DNA of 64,000 nt from JAGVSZ01 sp035456405 (GTDB lineage Bacteria > Pseudomonadota > Gammaproteobacteria > Burkholderiales > SG8-39). The DNA lies in contig DATIDG010000095.1 of NCBI GenBank assembly GCA_035456405.1, positions 35,832-99,831 of the forward strand, in the 5' to 3' direction. Made by a program: the position numbers and the translations under genes. Below, one piece after another: positions 24,829-33,800 of this stretch (position 1 is its first letter; every line of letters starts with the position of its first letter). The notes beneath the pieces were generated by a model. The model ran no database searches. It was not told the DNA's origin and saw only the letters and a program-made list of their open reading frames with translations.

Positions 24829-26556
24829 ATGGCTGAAACGACGCGCCTGCTCACGCTGCCCGGCGAGCTCGACGCCGTCGGGCGCGCTGCCCAGTGGATC
24901 CGCGGGCTCGGCACGGAGTTCGCGATCGAGGCCGAGGACGTCCAGCGCCTGGAGCTCTGCACGACCGAGCTGCTCGGGAACATCGTTTGCCACGCCTACG
25001 ACGGTCCGGGGGAGCACCGGATCGAGCTCCGCGCGCGCGTGAACGACCGTACCGCGGCGCTCGAGATCGCCGACGACGGCCGGGCGTTCGATCCGGTCGC
25101 GTGGCGTCCGCCGGAGTCCGAGCCCGCAGGCGACGCGGCGCGGGCGGGCGGCTCCGGTCTGCGCCTAGTGCAGCAGTTCGCCGACGAATGCCGGTACGCG
25201 CGCCGCGGCAAGAAGAACGTCGTCACGTTCGTGCTGAGGCGGCACCCGGCCACTCACGTCGGGCACGCGCCGCGCGGTCCCGAGCGGCGCAAGCGCGAGG
25301 GCCCGGCGATCGTGCCGCTCTGGCGGCGCGACGGCACGCTCGTCCTCGCCGACGAGCGCCACGGGCTCGACCGGCGCATCCGGGGCTTCATCTCGCAGTT
25401 CGACGTGTTCCGCGGCGTTCCCTACAACCTCGTGGAGGACGCGATAGCGGCCTGCCGGATCGTCCGCTTCCCGGACGGCCAGGTCCTGCTCCGCCCGGGC
25501 GAGCGCGGCGACACGCTCGTGTTCGTGCTAAGCGGGCGCCTGCGCGTGCACCTCGACGCGCCCGACTCGGCGAACTTCTTCACCATCGGCGCGGGCGAGT
25601 TCACCGGCGAGGTGTCGGTGATCGACGGCAAGCCGGTGTCCGCGTACGTGGTCGCCGACTCGGGCTGCTGGGCACTGCTGGTGGACGCCGAAACGCTGTT
25701 CCGCCGGTTGCTGACGGTGCCCGAGCTCGGCCGCAACTTCATGACGGCCTACTCCGAGCGGGTCCGCGGCACGAGCGTGCACATCATCGAGCAGCTTCGC
25801 GCGGAGATGGCCCACCGCGAGGCGCAGTCGGCGCAGCGCGTCCAGGCCGCCCTCCTGCCGCAGGAGTCGCCGCTCCTGCCGCAAGGCGCCGAGGTCGATT
25901 GCGCCGCGACCATGCGCACCACCCGCGAGGTCAGCGGCGATTTCTACGACGCGTTCTTCCTCGACCCGACGCGGCTTTTCGTGACGGTCGGCGACGTGAG
26001 CGGGAAGGGCCTGCCGACCGCCCTGTGCATGGTGCGCGCGTTGACGATCCTGCGCCGCGAGGCGGCAGGTGAGACGCCGTCGCGCGCCGTCGCGCGCCTG
26101 AATCGCCTCCTCTTCGAAGCGAACGATGCCGGGCTGTCGGTTAGCCTGTTCTGCGCCGTGCTCGACACCGCGACCGGCAAGCTCGCCTACGTGAGCGCCG
26201 GGCATCCGCCGCCAGCCCTTGCGTGCGGCGACGGGCTGTTCAGGCCGCTCGACGCCGCGCGCAACCCGGTGATCGGCGTGGCCGAGAACGCGGTGTACGC
26301 CGGAGGCGAGGTCGAGCTCCCCCCCGGCAGCGCGCTGGTGCTCCGCACCGACGGGGTGACCGACGCACAGGCCTGGAGCCGGGAGGCGTTCGGCGACGCA
26401 CGCCTGCTCGAGGCGCTGAACGACGTCGATGACCGGAGCGCAGCGACGCTGATCGAGGACGCGATCGCCGCGATCGATCGCTTCGTCGGCGACGCGCCTC
26501 AATCCGACGACATCACCCTCCTCGCCCTGCGCTATCGCGGTCCCGCCGCCGCGTGA
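24829..26556 (+). CDS. HATPase - cyclic nucleotide-binding - SpoIIE-type phosphatase regulator
   Basis: This 575-residue cytoplasmic signalling protein has an RsbW-type anti-sigma ATPase domain at about residues 1-135 (ELLGNIVCHAYDG, ADDGRAFDP, GGSGLRLVQQFAD). A cNMP-binding domain follows at about 195-305 (PDGQVLLRPGERGDTLVFVLSGRLRV, FTGEVSVIDG), then a short helix and a SpoIIE/PP2C Ser phosphatase at about 345-570. The phosphatase metal-binding acids are visible (EVSGDFYDAFF, VGDVSGKGLP, TDGVTDA, SDDITLL). Kinase and phosphatase of a partner-switching system are thus on one chain. No STAS antagonist or sigma factor is adjacent. I chose the ATG at 24829; an upstream GTG at 24793 adds 12 unlikely residues. 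Confidence 0.88.
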   Translation: MAETTRLLTLPGELDAVGRAAQWIRGLGTEFAIEAEDVQRLELCTTELLGNIVCHAYDGPGEHRIELRARVNDRTAALEIADDGRAFDPVAWRPPESEPAGDAARAGGSGLRLVQQFADECRYARRGKKNVVTFVLRRHPATHVGHAPRGPERRKREGPAIVPLWRRDGTLVLADERHGLDRRIRGFISQFDVFRGVPYNLVEDAIAACRIVRFPDGQVLLRPGERGDTLVFVLSGRLRVHLDAPDSANFFTIGAGEFTGEVSVIDGKPVSAYVVADSGCWALLVDAETLFRRLLTVPELGRNFMTAYSERVRGTSVHIIEQLRAEMAHREAQSAQRVQAALLPQESPLLPQGAEVDCAATMRTTREVSGDFYDAFFLDPTRLFVTVGDVSGKGLPTALCMVRALTILRREAAGETPSRAVARLNRLLFEANDAGLSVSLFCAVLDTATGKLAYVSAGHPPPALACGDGLFRPLDAARNPVIGVAENAVYAGGEVELPPGSALVLRTDGVTDAQAWSREAFGDARLLEALNDVDDRSAATLIEDAIAAIDRFVGDAPQSDDITLLALRYRGPAAA

Positions 26557-26560
26557 GCGG

Positions 26561-27826
26561 TCAGTCGAGCACGTGCGAGACGAGGCCGTCGGCGAGCTTC
26601 GGATCGAACCAGGTGGACTTCGGCGGCATGACCTCGTTCGCGTCGGCGACCGCCATCAGATCTTCCATGCGCGTCGGATAGAGCGCGAACGCCGCCGCCA
26701 TCGTGCCCGAATCCACGCGGCGCTCGAGCTCCGCGAGGCCGCGGCCGCCGCCGATGAAGTCGATCCGCGCATCGGTGCGCAGATCGCCGATGCCGAGGAT
26801 CGGCGCGAGCACGTGGTCGGTCAGCAGGCTCACGTCGAGGTGTTGCGCCGGGTCGGCGACCTCGGCGAGCTCGGTGCGGAGCCGCAGACGATGCCAGCGG
26901 CCGCGGGCATAGAGTCCGAACTCGCCGTGCCGCGCGGGTCGCACCGCCGTGTCGCTCACCGCAATGGTGAACTTCTCGCGCAGCCGTTCGAGGAACGCAT
27001 CGAGGCTCAACCCGCCGAGGTCGCGCACCACGCGGTTGTAGTCGAGGATGCGCAGCTGGTGGTGCGGAAACGCGACCGTGAGGAACCACTCGTGGCTCGC
27101 GTCGCCGGTGTCGCGGGGATGCGCCGCGCGCCGCGCAGCCGCAACGCGCGACGCCGCGGCGGAGCGGTGATGTCCGTCGGCGATATACAGCGCCGGGACG
27201 GCGTCGAAGAGCGCCGAGAGGCGCGCGCTGCGGTCGGCGTCGTGGATCGGCCAGATCGAGTGGCGGCTGCCGTCGTCGAGCGCGGCGTCGGTGTCGGGCG
27301 CCCCGCGCGCGGCGTCCGCGAGCAGCGCATCGATCTCGGGCGCGGGCGGGTACACCACGAGCACGGGCCCGGTCTGCGCGTTGAGCGCCTGCATGTGCCG
27401 GACGCGGTCGTCCTCCTTGTCCGGGCGGGTGTGCTCATGCCTGCGGATGCGGTTCGCCTCGTAAGCCGTGACGGACGCGGCCGCCACGAGCCCCGTCTGC
27501 ACGTGATCGCCGGAGGCGACGCGATAGACGTAATACGCGGGCGCAGGATCGCGCACGAGCACGCCTGTGTGGAGCATCCGCGCCAGGTTCTCGGCGGCCT
27601 TCGCATACGCCGCCGGCGAGTACGGATCGGTGCCGGGCGCCAGGTCGATCTCGGGCTTCGACACGTGCAGGAAACTCCACGGGCGGCCCGCGGCCCGCGC
27701 CCGCGCCTCGTCCGTCGTGACCACGTCGTAGGGCGGCGCGATGACGTCGGCGGCGCGGCCGGGCGCGGGCCGCAGGGCCGCAAACGGTCGAACGAGAGGC
27801 AAGGGAGCTCCGGCGGAACGGGACAA
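26561..27826 (-). CDS. DUF1015-family protein
   Basis: The 421-residue protein has the DUF1015 signature from its N-terminus (LVRPFAALRPAPGRAADVIAPPYDVV). Further conserved parts are IRRHEHTRPDKEDDRVRHMQALNAQTGPV, the ADGHHRSAAA motif near residue 208 and STWFDPKL near the C-terminus. An archaeal relative is reported to be a serine kinase; for bacterial members the role is not established. The His and Asp residues of the HEHTRPDKED and DGHHR motifs, likely functional, are intact. The start appears to be a TTG at 27824-27826, since no ATG or GTG precedes the conserved N-terminus. It converges on the regulator gene with 4 bp between. Confidence 0.82.
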   Translation of the reverse strand: MSRSAGAPLPLVRPFAALRPAPGRAADVIAPPYDVVTTDEARARAAGRPWSFLHVSKPEIDLAPGTDPYSPAAYAKAAENLARMLHTGVLVRDPAPAYYVYRVASGDHVQTGLVAAASVTAYEANRIRRHEHTRPDKEDDRVRHMQALNAQTGPVLVVYPPAPEIDALLADAARGAPDTDAALDDGSRHSIWPIHDADRSARLSALFDAVPALYIADGHHRSAAASRVAAARRAAHPRDTGDASHEWFLTVAFPHHQLRILDYNRVVRDLGGLSLDAFLERLREKFTIAVSDTAVRPARHGEFGLYARGRWHRLRLRTELAEVADPAQHLDVSLLTDHVLAPILGIGDLRTDARIDFIGGGRGLAELERRVDSGTMAAAFALYPTRMEDLMAVADANEVMPPKSTWFDPKLADGLVSHVLD

Positions 27827-27876
27827 CGAGCCGCGATTCTACCGCCCGGACGCCGTCCCGCCGGTACAATCCGCGC

Positions 27877-28185
27877 ATGCTCGTGCGCTTCGACAGCACC
27901 GTCGGCACGTTCACGATGTTCGGCGACGTCGCGGTGCAGCTCATCAGGATGATGGGGCACAGCGGCACCGTGCCGAGCGCGCTCCTCGCCGCAGACATCC
28001 CCGCCGCCCTCGCGCGACTGAAGGCCGCTGTCGCGACTGCGCCGGAGCCGCCGGAGGAGCCCGCGGAACGCAACGGGACGGCCGACCAGCCGAAGGTCTC
28101 GCTGCGCCAGCGCGCGTTTCCGTTGATCGATCTGCTCGAGCGCTCCGCAAAGGCTGGCGCCGACGTCCTGTGGGACAAGGGCTAG
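27877..28185 (+). CDS. DUF1840-family protein
   Basis: This 102-residue cytoplasmic protein matches the DUF1840 pattern typical of betaproteobacteria: MLVRFDSTVGTFTMFGDVAVQLIRMMGHSGTVPSALLAADIPAALARL, a variable Pro/Glu-rich linker, and a C-terminal helix RQRAFPLIDLLERSAKAGADVLW. The function of the family is unknown. It is divergent from the DUF1015 gene with 50 bp between the starts and is followed closely by the glyoxalase-fold gene. Its presence is one of the taxonomic markers of this window. Confidence 0.88.
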   Translation: MLVRFDSTVGTFTMFGDVAVQLIRMMGHSGTVPSALLAADIPAALARLKAAVATAPEPPEEPAERNGTADQPKVSLRQRAFPLIDLLERSAKAGADVLWDKG

Positions 28186-28232
28186 CGCTCCGGCGTAACA
28201 TCCGTCCGCGCCTCACCAAGAGGGACCCCCCG

Positions 28233-28712
28233 ATGGCCGTCACCGAGCTCAACCACTACTTCGTCCGTGCCAACGACCTCGAGCGCACCAAGGATTTCTA
28301 CTGCAGCGTCCTCGGCTTCGAGGTGATGCCGCGCCCGGACTTCCCGTTCCCCGGCTACTGGCTGGGCGTGAACGGCAAGATCCAGGTGCACATGGGGCCG
28401 CACGGCATCCCGAATTCCGAGCTCTACTACCTCGGCACCACGCCCAAATCGGCGACCGACAATACCGGTGTCGTCGACCACATTGCGTTCCTCGCCACCG
28501 AGCCGGAACAGTTCAACTCGCGGTTCGAGAAGCTCGGCCTCGCGTCGCGCAAGCGCTACTTCCCGGAGTTCAAGCTCTACCAGATGTTCGTCAAGGACCC
28601 GAACGGCCTGACGATCGAGCTGAACTTCCACGGTATCGCTGAGGAGCCGAAGTGGGGCGCCGGCAGCGAGAGCTACGCCGAGATGCCGCGGGTCGCCGAG
28701 ACGGCCAAGTGA
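28233..28712 (+). CDS. VOC (glyoxalase/extradiol) family protein
   Basis: The 159-residue protein consists of one pair of beta-alpha-beta-beta-beta modules. Likely metal ligands are His in ELNHYFVRA at the start, His in VVDHIAFLA in the middle and Glu in LTIELNFH near the end. It could be a glyoxalase, an isomerase or an extradiol-type dioxygenase; the sequence does not decide. An AGAGGGA ribosome binding site precedes the ATG. It lies upstream of a flavin monooxygenase-like gene in the same direction, which may point to a shared aromatic substrate. Confidence 0.85.
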   Translation: MAVTELNHYFVRANDLERTKDFYCSVLGFEVMPRPDFPFPGYWLGVNGKIQVHMGPHGIPNSELYYLGTTPKSATDNTGVVDHIAFLATEPEQFNSRFEKLGLASRKRYFPEFKLYQMFVKDPNGLTIELNFHGIAEEPKWGAGSESYAEMPRVAETAK

Positions 28713-28827
28713 ACGGGGGCGCGGACGGCGGAGCAGTGCCTGCGCCCGGACGGCGGAGGTGCGACCCGGGAGCGCACCACAGCGCGCCCGGCTCCGGGGA
28801 CACCAGCTCCCCAACGGCCGCATCGCC

Positions 28828-30057
28828 GTGAGCGCCGTATCTACGCCACGTCCCGGCGCGCCGGGCGAGCGGGCCGGCTTCGCCGCGGTCGGCTACGACG
28901 AGGCGCTCGCCCGGGCGCGAGCGCTCGTGCCCGCCCTGCGCGAGCGCGCCGCCCGCGCGGAGGACGCGCGGACCCTGCTTCCGGAGACCGAGGCCGAGCT
29001 GCACCGGACCGGGCTCTTCCGCATCACCCAGCCGAAGCGCTGGGGCGGGATGGAGCTCGATTTCGTGTCGATGCTCGACGTCCCCGCCGAGCTCGCGCGC
29101 GCCTGCGCCTCCACGTCGTGGATCGTCGGGAACATCACCATCCACCACTGGATGCTCGCGCTCTACGACCCGCGCGCGCAGGAGGAGATCTGGGGCGCCG
29201 ATCCCGACGTGCAGATCGCCTCCGGCATCGCCTATCTGCAGGGCCGCGCGCGCAAGGTCGACGGCGGGTTCGTGGTCAGCGGGCACTGGAACTTCTCGAG
29301 CGGCGTCGACCGCGCGGACTGGAACATGCTCGCCGCGACCGTGCGCGACGGGGACAAGGTCGTCGATCACCGGATGTGCCTGATGCCGCGCGCCGAGTTC
29401 GAGGTGATCGACGACTGGCAGGTCCTCGGTATGCGCGGGACGTGCTCGAAATCGGTGCGGGCGACCGACGTGTTCGTCCCGGAGCACCGCGCGCTCTGCA
29501 CGTACACCATCCGCGGCGGCGCGGACTTCCCCGGCGCGCGGGCGAACCCAAACCCGCTCTACCAGGTCCCGCTCGCGATGATGAGCTCCCATCCGATCGT
29601 CGCCGCCGCGATCGGCAATGCGCAGGGCGCCCTCGAGCTCACCTGCGAAGCGGTCAAGGGACGCAGCACGAGCTACACCGGCGCGAGCATGCGCGACTTC
29701 CAGGCGGTGCAGCTGCGCGTCGGGGCCGCTGGCGCGCGCATCGACGCGGCCCGCACGCTTGCGCGCAGCGACTGCCTGAAGGCGCAGGAGTGGGCCGCGC
29801 GCGGCTACATCCCGACGGTCGAGGAGAAGCTTGCGATCAAGCGCAACGCCGCCTACGAGGTGACGCTCTGCACCGAGGCCGTGGACCTCCTGCACGCGAT
29901 GGCCGGGGCGAACGGCATCTACGACACCTATCCGATCCAGCGCATCTTCCGCGACCAGCACGCGCTCGCCGGGCACTTCGGCTTCTCGTTCGACGTGCAC
30001 GGCTCAAACTGGGGCCTGGTTGCGCTGGGCGGAAGCTATTCCCTGCCGACGCTCTGA
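28828..30057 (+). CDS. Acyl-CoA dehydrogenase-fold flavin monooxygenase
   Basis: This protein of 409 residues has the acyl-CoA dehydrogenase/group D monooxygenase fold: an N-terminal helical domain (LPETEAELHRTGLFRITQPKRWGGMELDF), a middle beta domain (SGIAYLQGRARKVDGGFVVSGHWNFSSG, WQVLGMRGTCSKSV) and a C-terminal helical bundle (IYDTYPIQRIFRDQHALAGH). This subgroup includes two-component hydroxylases such as HsaA that take reduced flavin from a separate reductase. No reductase gene is adjacent. The GTG at 28828 is preferred; an upstream GTG at 28759 adds 23 residues of non-conserved type. Substrate is unknown. Confidence 0.82.
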   Translation: MSAVSTPRPGAPGERAGFAAVGYDEALARARALVPALRERAARAEDARTLLPETEAELHRTGLFRITQPKRWGGMELDFVSMLDVPAELARACASTSWIVGNITIHHWMLALYDPRAQEEIWGADPDVQIASGIAYLQGRARKVDGGFVVSGHWNFSSGVDRADWNMLAATVRDGDKVVDHRMCLMPRAEFEVIDDWQVLGMRGTCSKSVRATDVFVPEHRALCTYTIRGGADFPGARANPNPLYQVPLAMMSSHPIVAAAIGNAQGALELTCEAVKGRSTSYTGASMRDFQAVQLRVGAAGARIDAARTLARSDCLKAQEWAARGYIPTVEEKLAIKRNAAYEVTLCTEAVDLLHAMAGANGIYDTYPIQRIFRDQHALAGHFGFSFDVHGSNWGLVALGGSYSLPTL

Positions 30058-30067
30058 GCGCGCCCCG

Positions 30068-30742
30068 ATGGATCCGCTCGCGCAGCTCGTCCTCGCCACG
30101 GCTGCGTTCGCCGTCACCCACTTCGCCTCGAGTACGCCGCTGCGCGGCGCGATCGCCGGCGCGATCGGCGAGAAAGGGTGGCTCGGCCTCTACTCGCTCG
30201 TCGCGCTCGCGACGATCGGCTGGATGGCGTGGGCCTACGGCAAGGCGCCGTCCCAGCCGCTGTGGCCGGGACTGCGACTGCTGCCGCTCCTCGTGATGCC
30301 GGTCGCGCTCCTGCTGCTCGCCGGCGGGCTGATGACGCGCAATCCCAGCGCGGTGATGCAGGAGCGCGCCCTCAAGTCGAAGGAGCCGGCGCGCGGTGTG
30401 ATCCGCGTGACCCGGCATCCGGTGATGTGGGCGATCGCGCTCTGGGCGGCGGTGCACATCCTGGCGCGAGGCGATCTCGCGTCGCTCGTCTTCTTCGGCG
30501 GGTTCCTGGTCGTCGCCGCCCTGGGCACCGTCCTGATCGACGCGCGCAAGTCGCGCACGCTCGGGGAAGACTGGAAGCGGTTCGCCGCCGTCACATCCAG
30601 CGTGCCGTTCGGCGCGATCGTCGCGGGGCGCAACCGGTTCGTCCTGCCCGAGATGGGCTGGCGGGTGCTGTTCGTCGCGTTCGTCGCCTACGTCGCGCTG
30701 CTCGCCGCGCATCCGTATCTCTTCGGCGCGCGGCCGTACTAG
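30068..30742 (+). CDS. NnrU-family membrane protein
   Basis: The 224-residue inner-membrane protein has about six to seven hydrophobic helices and the NnrU/isoprenylcysteine-methyltransferase-like motif RVTRHPVMWAIALWAAVHIL near residue 115. NnrU is linked to denitrification in some bacteria, but most members, including those in non-denitrifiers, have no proven job. It lies 10 bp after the monooxygenase-like gene and is probably cotranscribed. No nitrite or nitric oxide reductase genes are present here, so a role in nitrogen oxide metabolism is unsupported. Confidence 0.85.
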   Translation: MDPLAQLVLATAAFAVTHFASSTPLRGAIAGAIGEKGWLGLYSLVALATIGWMAWAYGKAPSQPLWPGLRLLPLLVMPVALLLLAGGLMTRNPSAVMQERALKSKEPARGVIRVTRHPVMWAIALWAAVHILARGDLASLVFFGGFLVVAALGTVLIDARKSRTLGEDWKRFAAVTSSVPFGAIVAGRNRFVLPEMGWRVLFVAFVAYVALLAAHPYLFGARPY

Positions 30743-30750
30743 TCAGAGCG

Positions 30751-30782
30751 ATCTTTGCGTCCTCGGCGCCTTTGCGGGCGAG
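30751..30782. repeat. CTTTGCGTCC...CCTTTGCGGG short repeat-like element
   Basis: The short gap between the convergent NnrU and Ap4A phosphorylase genes holds a pyrimidine/TTTGCG-rich stretch. It resembles a short interspersed sequence seen in many bacterial intergenic regions (variants of CTTTGCGTCCTTTGCG). Only one copy is visible in this window, so its identity as a repeat rests on recall of the motif. Confidence 0.35.
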
Positions 30783-30797
30783 AGCTCTTGCCGGGCC

Positions 30798-31613
30798 TCA
30801 CGTCACAGCCACCTCCTGCAGCACCGTCATCGGTCCGGCCGCGCGGAGCGCGCTCATCTCCGCATCGTCGCGCACGAACAGCGAGCCGGCGAACCCGAGC
30901 GCGTTCACCGAGATGGAGCCGAAGTGCTCCCGAGTCCGCGGCACGAGCAGCATCCAGCGCCGCGTGACGAGCAGGTTGTAGGGCCCGCGCTGCCGCTCCG
31001 GCTCGTTTGCGGCGCGTCCGCCGTCGTTGGCTGCTTCCGCGCGCAAGCCGCACGCATCGAGCATTGCGCCGTACGTCTCGAGCAGGCGCGCCGGTGCGTC
31101 CGCCTCCTCGAAGAGCGCCGGCTCGAGCAGGGCGAATGCGTTCCGGAACGGCAGCCGCAGCAGGCGCGCGGTTCCCGCGCCGCTCGACCACTGGTCGAAC
31201 ACCGCCTCAATCGGCACGCTCCACGCGCCGCTCCCGAGCGGCAGCGGCACGAGCTGCAGGTGCCGGTGCGCCTGGCTCGCGCCCGCCTCCCGCCCGCCGT
31301 TGTAGAAGCCGAGCCAGTCGACCTGCCGCAAGCAGGCCGCGAGCGCCGCAAGGTCGGACGCGTCGAGCAGCGTCTCCTGGTCGATGAAATCGCGCGTCAC
31401 CACCAGCAGGTGCTGGTCGACCACCGGGTACTTGTTGAGCACGCCGAAGTGAGTCGAAGTGATGTCGCCGACCGCGAGCTCGGCATCCGGCGGCGCGAAC
31501 GGATTCGGGCGCGCGCCGTCCTTCGGTATGACGCCCGCGGCACGCTTGCGCGCGAGGCTGGAGACGCTGCGCACGACGAAGCGCACGTCGCCGTCCTCGA
31601 GCTCGGTCTCCAA
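30798..31613 (-). CDS. Ap4A phosphorylase / ATP adenylyltransferase
   Basis: This is a HIT-superfamily enzyme that splits diadenosine tetraphosphate with phosphate, giving ATP and ADP. The core motif HRHLQLVPLP (His-x-His-x-Gln near residue 118) and the segments NKYPVVDQHLLVVTRDF and PYNLLVTRRWMLLVPR fit the family. From the TTG at 31613 the product is 271 residues. However, the frame upstream to about 31680 (RTVAERARAALASGALQPIETL) also matches the family N-terminus, so the true protein is probably longer. No ATG, GTG or TTG exists there, only an ATT overlapping the tctA stop. It is the last gene of the tct operon by position, but is functionally unrelated. Confidence 0.82.
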   Translation of the reverse strand: METELEDGDVRFVVRSVSSLARKRAAGVIPKDGARPNPFAPPDAELAVGDITSTHFGVLNKYPVVDQHLLVVTRDFIDQETLLDASDLAALAACLRQVDWLGFYNGGREAGASQAHRHLQLVPLPLGSGAWSVPIEAVFDQWSSGAGTARLLRLPFRNAFALLEPALFEEADAPARLLETYGAMLDACGLRAEAANDGGRAANEPERQRGPYNLLVTRRWMLLVPRTREHFGSISVNALGFAGSLFVRDDAEMSALRAAGPMTVLQEVAVT

Positions 31614-31686
31614 GGTCTCGATCGGCTGCAGCGCGCCGCTCGCGAGCGCCGCGCGGGCGCGCTCGGCGACGGTGCGTGCGAGCCCG

Positions 31687-33216
31687 TCAGAAATCGGCGT
31701 CGTCCCCGGTGGCCGCGGCGGCGCGCTTCTGGTGGCGGCGGTGCTGCCAGAGCGCCGCGATGATCGACGCGACCGAGAGCGCGAGCAGCGCCCCGGAGAT
31801 CGGCCGCGTCACGAACAGCCACGGGCTCGGGTCGGACATGATCGCGCGGATCAGGTTGATCTCGATCTGGTCGCCGAGGATCACGCCCAGGATGAACGGC
31901 GCGAGCGGGAAACCAAACTTGACCATCGCGTAACCGAGCAGCCCGAAAGCGGCCAGGACGTAGACGTTCGCCATCGTGTTGTTGAGCGCGTACGCGCCGA
32001 TCACGCACAGCACGAGCACGACGGGGAATAGCGCCGCCTTCGGCACCGTCACGATGCCGATCATCCAGCGCGCGCCCAGCCCGAGAATGATCACCATCAG
32101 CGGGTGCGCGATCAGGTACGCGGCGAAGATCCCGTAGGCGAGCTCCGCATTCTGCAGGATGAACAGCGGCCCCGACTGGATGCCGTGGATCGTGAGCGCG
32201 CCGAGCATCACCGCGGTCACGGCGTCGCCCGGGATGCCGAACGCCATGATCGTGACGAGCGACCCGCCGACGTTGGCGTTGTTCGCCGACTCCGACGCGA
32301 TGAGGCCTTCCGGCGTGCCCTTGCCGAAGCGCTCGGGGTGCTTCGAGAACTTCTTCGCCTGGTCGTAGGCCATGATGTTGGCGGCGCTGCCGCCGATCGC
32401 CGGCAGCACGCCGATCAGCACGCCGATGAACGAGGACCACACGAGCAGGAACGGCCGGGAGAGGATCTCCCAGATCACCTTGAGCTGCGCGGCCGCAAGC
32501 GTGCTCGCCCGGACGACCGCCTCGCCGACGCGCGCGGCGCCGCCCATCTTCTCGACGTCGGACATGATCTGAGCGAACGCGAACACGCCGATCAGCACCG
32601 GCAGGAACTGGATCCCGCCCTCGATCGCGCCGATCCCGAGCGTGAGCCGGGGCGCGCCGAGGATCGGATCGCCACCCAGGGTCGTGACGATGAGCCCGAG
32701 CGCACCGGAAAGCAGTCCCTTGAGGAGCGAGGACTCGACGAGGCCGGCGACCATCGAGAGCGCCAGGATGAAGAGCGAGAAGTACTCCCACGGCCCGAAC
32801 TGCAGTGCGAACCGCGCGAGCGGGCCGGTCGCGGCGATGAGGAAGATTCCGCCGAGCAGCCCGCCGAAGCACGAAGCCCAGACGCCGAGCCAGATCGCGC
32901 GGCCGGGCTCGCCTTTCCTCGCCATCGGGTAGCCGTCGAACGTCGTCGCGATCGCCGACGGCGTGCCTGGAAGCCCGAGCAGGATGGCAGTGACGAGTCC
33001 GCCCGCCGAGCCGCCGACGTAGACGCCGGTCATCGCCGCGAGGCCCTGCAGCGGATCGAGGCCGAACGTGAAGGGCAGCACCACGATGATCGTCATCGTG
33101 ATCGTCACGCCCGGGAGCGCGCCGCCGATCACGCCGGCGAGCGTGCCGAAAAAGAGCGGCAGCAGGTACTTCCACTGCAGGACGTTCGCGATACCGGCGC
33201 CGAGCAGCTCGTACAC
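31687..33216 (-). CDS. tctA: TctA large permease subunit of a tripartite tricarboxylate transporter
   Basis: The 509-residue inner-membrane protein has about 11-12 helices and the TctA signature regions GGALPGVTITMTIIVVLPFTFG, GGSAGGLVTAILLGLPGTPSAIATTFDGYPMARKG, and the second-half repeat GVLPAIGGSAANIMAYDQAKKFSKHPERFGKG. It uses the ion gradient to import a carboxylate delivered by the TctC receptor. It starts at a GTG, 59 bp after tctB, in the order tctC-tctB-tctA. The only TctA in the window, it may serve several of the orphan receptors. Confidence 0.95.
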   Translation of the reverse strand: MYELLGAGIANVLQWKYLLPLFFGTLAGVIGGALPGVTITMTIIVVLPFTFGLDPLQGLAAMTGVYVGGSAGGLVTAILLGLPGTPSAIATTFDGYPMARKGEPGRAIWLGVWASCFGGLLGGIFLIAATGPLARFALQFGPWEYFSLFILALSMVAGLVESSLLKGLLSGALGLIVTTLGGDPILGAPRLTLGIGAIEGGIQFLPVLIGVFAFAQIMSDVEKMGGAARVGEAVVRASTLAAAQLKVIWEILSRPFLLVWSSFIGVLIGVLPAIGGSAANIMAYDQAKKFSKHPERFGKGTPEGLIASESANNANVGGSLVTIMAFGIPGDAVTAVMLGALTIHGIQSGPLFILQNAELAYGIFAAYLIAHPLMVIILGLGARWMIGIVTVPKAALFPVVLVLCVIGAYALNNTMANVYVLAAFGLLGYAMVKFGFPLAPFILGVILGDQIEINLIRAIMSDPSPWLFVTRPISGALLALSVASIIAALWQHRRHQKRAAAATGDDADF

Positions 33217-33275
33217 CGGCTATCCCCTCCCTCTCGGGGGAAGGCGCCAGGGCAGCGCGAGGGCGGGTTGTCGCG

Positions 33276-33755
33276 TCACCAGCCGGTCCACTTTCCGCGC
33301 GGCAGCAGGACGGTGAGGTAATGCTCGAACACGAGGTACGTCGCCGCCGTCGCGACGAACGCGAGAAGGAGCACTTTCGCCCACGCCTTCGCGTTGCGCG
33401 GGGGCTCGAGGAGGACGGCCAGGGCGGCAACGAACAGGACGGTCGCGACGCGGAAACCGAGGTACGGCAGCGCCACGACGTAGACGCCGAACACGGCGAA
33501 CGTGAGCGTCACCAGCCGGTAGTTCGGTCTCGGGCCCTCCCGCCCACGCGCGCCCGGGCGCAGCGCCCGCTGCGCGAGGACGTCCGCGACGACCAGCAGC
33601 GCCGCGAGCACCGCGCTGATCGCAAGGACGATGCGCGGATAGAACGCCGGCCCGATCGGGACGAGCGGGTTGCCCTTGAGCTCGAGCGTGAGCGCGTACA
33701 GGACGGCGCACATCCCGAGCAGGACGAGCCCCGCCCAGCCGTCACGGCCGATCAT
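33276..33755 (-). CDS. tctB: TctB small permease subunit
   Basis: This membrane protein of 159 residues has four hydrophobic helices: two near the N-terminus, then TLTFAVFGVYVVALPYLGF, and then VLFVAALAVLL with a last one near LLLAFVATAATYLVFEHYL. The ELKGNPLVPIGPAFYPRI segment is typical of TctB. It forms the membrane complex with TctA. The gene lies between tctC and tctA with gaps of 45 and 59 bp, which supports one operon. Confidence 0.92.
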   Translation of the reverse strand: MIGRDGWAGLVLLGMCAVLYALTLELKGNPLVPIGPAFYPRIVLAISAVLAALLVVADVLAQRALRPGARGREGPRPNYRLVTLTFAVFGVYVVALPYLGFRVATVLFVAALAVLLEPPRNAKAWAKVLLLAFVATAATYLVFEHYLTVLLPRGKWTGW

Positions 33756-33800
33756 CCGCTGCCCTCCTCTTCCCCCTCCCCCTCGGAGGGAGGGTCGCCG

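Noticed and set aside
32104..33321. Long open frames antisense to tctA and to several other genes
   Set aside because: Highly Arg/Glu/Asp-rich shadows of the real genes in a GC-rich genome, with no ribosome binding sites or recognisable motifs.
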